Shown one piece after another: positions 42,384-43,563 of a DNA stretch of 43,563 bases. A program made the translations under genes and the position numbers. The stretch's first letter is position 1, and every line of letters starts with the position of its first letter. The notes beneath the pieces are model-generated. The model was given only the letters and a program-made list of their open reading frames with translations, was not told the origin of the DNA and searched no databases. The stretch is from Alphaproteobacteria bacterium. Lineage in GTDB: Bacteria > Pseudomonadota > Alphaproteobacteria > Paracaedibacterales > CAITNM01. The stretch lies in NCBI GenBank assembly GCA_947478955.1, contig CANJXJ010000007.1, positions 1 through 43,563 of the forward strand, read 5' to 3'.

Positions 42384-43130
42384 TTAAATCATTGCCATTC
42401 CGCCGTTAACATGCAGGGTTTGCCCTGTCATGTAGCCAGACTCAGCGCTTGCTAAAAATGCTATGGCAGATGCTATATCATCGGGTTTTCCATAGGCACC
42501 AGCTGGAATGTTTGCAAGCATTTTATCCCGAACGATTTCAGGTAAATCATGGGTCATAGGCGTTTCAATAAAGCCAGGTGCCACACAGTTAACAGTAATG
42601 CCGCGAGCTGCCCCTTCTAGAGCAAAGGCTTTGGACATACCAATGATCCCCGCCTTAGAAGCGCAATAGTTAGCTTGTCCCATATTACCAGTTACCCCAA
42701 CGATAGAAGAAATGTTAATGATCCGCCCATATCGCCGACGCATCATCGCCTTTAGCGCCGCACGGCAAATGCGAAAACTTGCGGTAAGATTTACATCAAT
42801 CACTGTTTGCCAGTCATCATCCTTCATACGCACAGCCAAGCCATCACGGGTAATTCCTGCATTGTTGACGACAATATCAATTTTTTCACATAACGCTTCT
42901 GCATTTGGAAATAATTCTTCCACCGACTGAGCATCAGACAAATTGCAAATAAGGCTATGGGAAAGACCACCGTTATTTTTAATTTCATCGGCAGTTGCTT
43001 GTAGGGCATCCGCACGGGTACCGCTAATCACAACTGTTGCACCCTGCTTAGCTAATGTTACTGCAATCGACCGGCCAATACCACCGCTCGCACCCGTTAC
43101 AAGTGCATTAAATCCTTTAAGTGAAAACAT
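42384..43130 (-). CDS. fabG: 3-oxoacyl-[acyl-carrier-protein] reductase
   Basis: An SDR enzyme of 248 residues that reduces 3-oxoacyl-ACP with NADPH in fatty acid synthesis. It has VTGASGGIGRSIA (about 10-22), NNAGITRDGLAVRMKDDDW, the catalytic Ser in INISSIVGVTGN, the YCASK active site, and the C-terminal PMTHDLPEIVRDKMLANIPA and GYMTGQTLHVNGGMAMI blocks. The NNAGITRDGL(A/L)xRM block is the strongest FabG marker. Usually fabD and acpP are close; here the upstream side is a repeat-filled region and downstream is the 294-aa secreted gene, so any wider fab cluster lies elsewhere. Confidence 0.94.
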   Translation of the reverse strand: MFSLKGFNALVTGASGGIGRSIAVTLAKQGATVVISGTRADALQATADEIKNNGGLSHSLICNLSDAQSVEELFPNAEALCEKIDIVVNNAGITRDGLAVRMKDDDWQTVIDVNLTASFRICRAALKAMMRRRYGRIINISSIVGVTGNMGQANYCASKAGIIGMSKAFALEGAARGITVNCVAPGFIETPMTHDLPEIVRDKMLANIPAGAYGKPDDIASAIAFLASAESGYMTGQTLHVNGGMAMI

Positions 43131-43192
43131 CGTATTCTCTATTTTTTATATTGAGTGACTTTGACAAAAAATAGGGCTAAATGCAATATACC

Positions 43193-43292
43193 AATAGCTG
43201 CGATGACAAGCGCAGGTTGGCCATCCAGTTAAATGATTCATGATAAAATTATTCACTGGATTGCCGCGGGCTTACAGTCCTCGCAATGACGG
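43193..43292. repeat. inverted pair of the CACTGGATTGCC palindromic element
   Basis: The right part (43254-43292) is CACTGGATTGCCGCGGGCTT, then ACAGTCCTCGCAATGACGG, and matches the element at 37985. The left part (about 43207-43230, GACAAGCGCAGG then TTGGCCATCCAGT) is a diverged copy in the opposite orientation. A further CATTCTCGCTTGATCCCAGG/ATCCAG piece follows at 43341-43367. Confidence 0.7.
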
Positions 43293-43381
43293 CTTTCTTT
43301 CTGGCATTCTGGCATTCTCTCATTCTACTTCTACTCTTTGTCATTCTCGCTTGATCCCAGGATCCAGAAATTATAGATATG

Positions 43382-43459
43382 GGCCCTACGGTCAAGCCGT
43401 AGGGAAACTAAGGAAGGTTACTACTGCTAGTTTTCCTCCGGCTTGACCGGGGGATCCAA
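43382..43459. repeat. structured palindromic repeat, copy 1
   Basis: About 78 bases. The first stem is CCCTACGG (43384-43391)/CCGTAGGG (43397-43404) with loop TCAAG. The second stem is CCTCCGG (43435-43441)/CCGGGGG (43447-43453) with loop CTTGA. Between them lies AAACTAAGGAAGGTTACTAC then TGCTAGTTTT. The two loops, and the AACTA/TAGTT flanks, are reverse complements, so the whole element is a large palindrome. Confidence 0.88.
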
Positions 43460-43484
43460 TTAAAAAATATTGATGCTACTCACT

Positions 43485-43563
43485 GGACCATATGGTCAAG
43501 CCATATGGAAACTAAGGAAGGTTGCTACTGCTAGTTTTCCTCCGGCTTGACCGGAGGATCCAA
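43485..43563. repeat. structured palindromic repeat, copy 2 (reaches window end)
   Basis: Nearly identical to copy 1 in the spacer and second stem, but the first stem is CCATATGG/CCATATGG (43488-43495, 43501-43508) instead of CCCTACGG/CCGTAGGG. Both arms changed together. The element begins TGGACC and ends GGATCCA. It may continue past the window edge. Confidence 0.88.

Noticed and set aside
43193-43563. CRISPR array
   Set aside because: Repeats occur here, but they are long palindromes with irregular spacing and no unique spacers of constant length, and no cas gene is present.

Overview
The window is AT-rich, gene-dense bacterial DNA. Gene content points to an alphaproteobacterium, most likely a host-associated or intracellular one of the Holosporales/Rickettsiales type; this is inferred from family content, not from a database match. 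Supporting signs are a dedicated AddAB pair instead of RecBCD, gpsA followed directly by an EVE-domain gene, a cysteine-free L33, TamA/TamB, five metabolite transporters (three MFS, two DMT/EamA), a signal-peptide-bearing patatin phospholipase, many secreted proteins of unknown family, and intergenic palindromic repeats around CACTGGAT/ATCCAGTG. No rRNA, tRNA, CRISPR array, transposase or prophage module was seen.

Layout. 0-9.7 kb: a MepB-family gene, a small unknown gene, an MFS and a DMT transporter, rlmN, cmk, then gpsA, EVE gene, YdcF-like gene, DMT transporter, and convergent tyrS. 9.7-19.1 kb: housekeeping genes (5-formyl-THF cyclo-ligase, rpmG, rsmD, a dusB-fis pair) interleaved with exported proteins: a 193-aa unknown, a frameshifted repeat protein with acidic and basic tracts, a trypsin/PDZ protease, a PAP2-type protein, a 166-aa unknown and a patatin. 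19.4-28.5 kb: class II aldolase, ftsQ and ddl (cut off from ftsA/ftsZ), a secreted methyltransferase-like unknown, holB, a large secreted unknown with a strong terminator, and a PAAR-rmuC-bdhA operon. 28.5-35.4 kb: a second MFS paralogue, then addB-MFS-addA. 35.4-43.6 kb: a small cysteine-rich unknown, tamA, tamB, another secreted unknown, fabG, and a 3' region full of structured palindromic repeats.

Themes. Core replication, translation and envelope functions are present but often outside their usual operons (cmk without aroA/rpsA, ddl-ftsQ without ftsA, fabG without a visible fab cluster). Around these sits a set of exported proteins that could act on a host. Three features stand out: the repeat protein with its signal peptide and frameshift, the AddAB pair in which both nuclease centres look lost or altered, and the interspersed palindromic repeats whose stems change while base pairing is kept.
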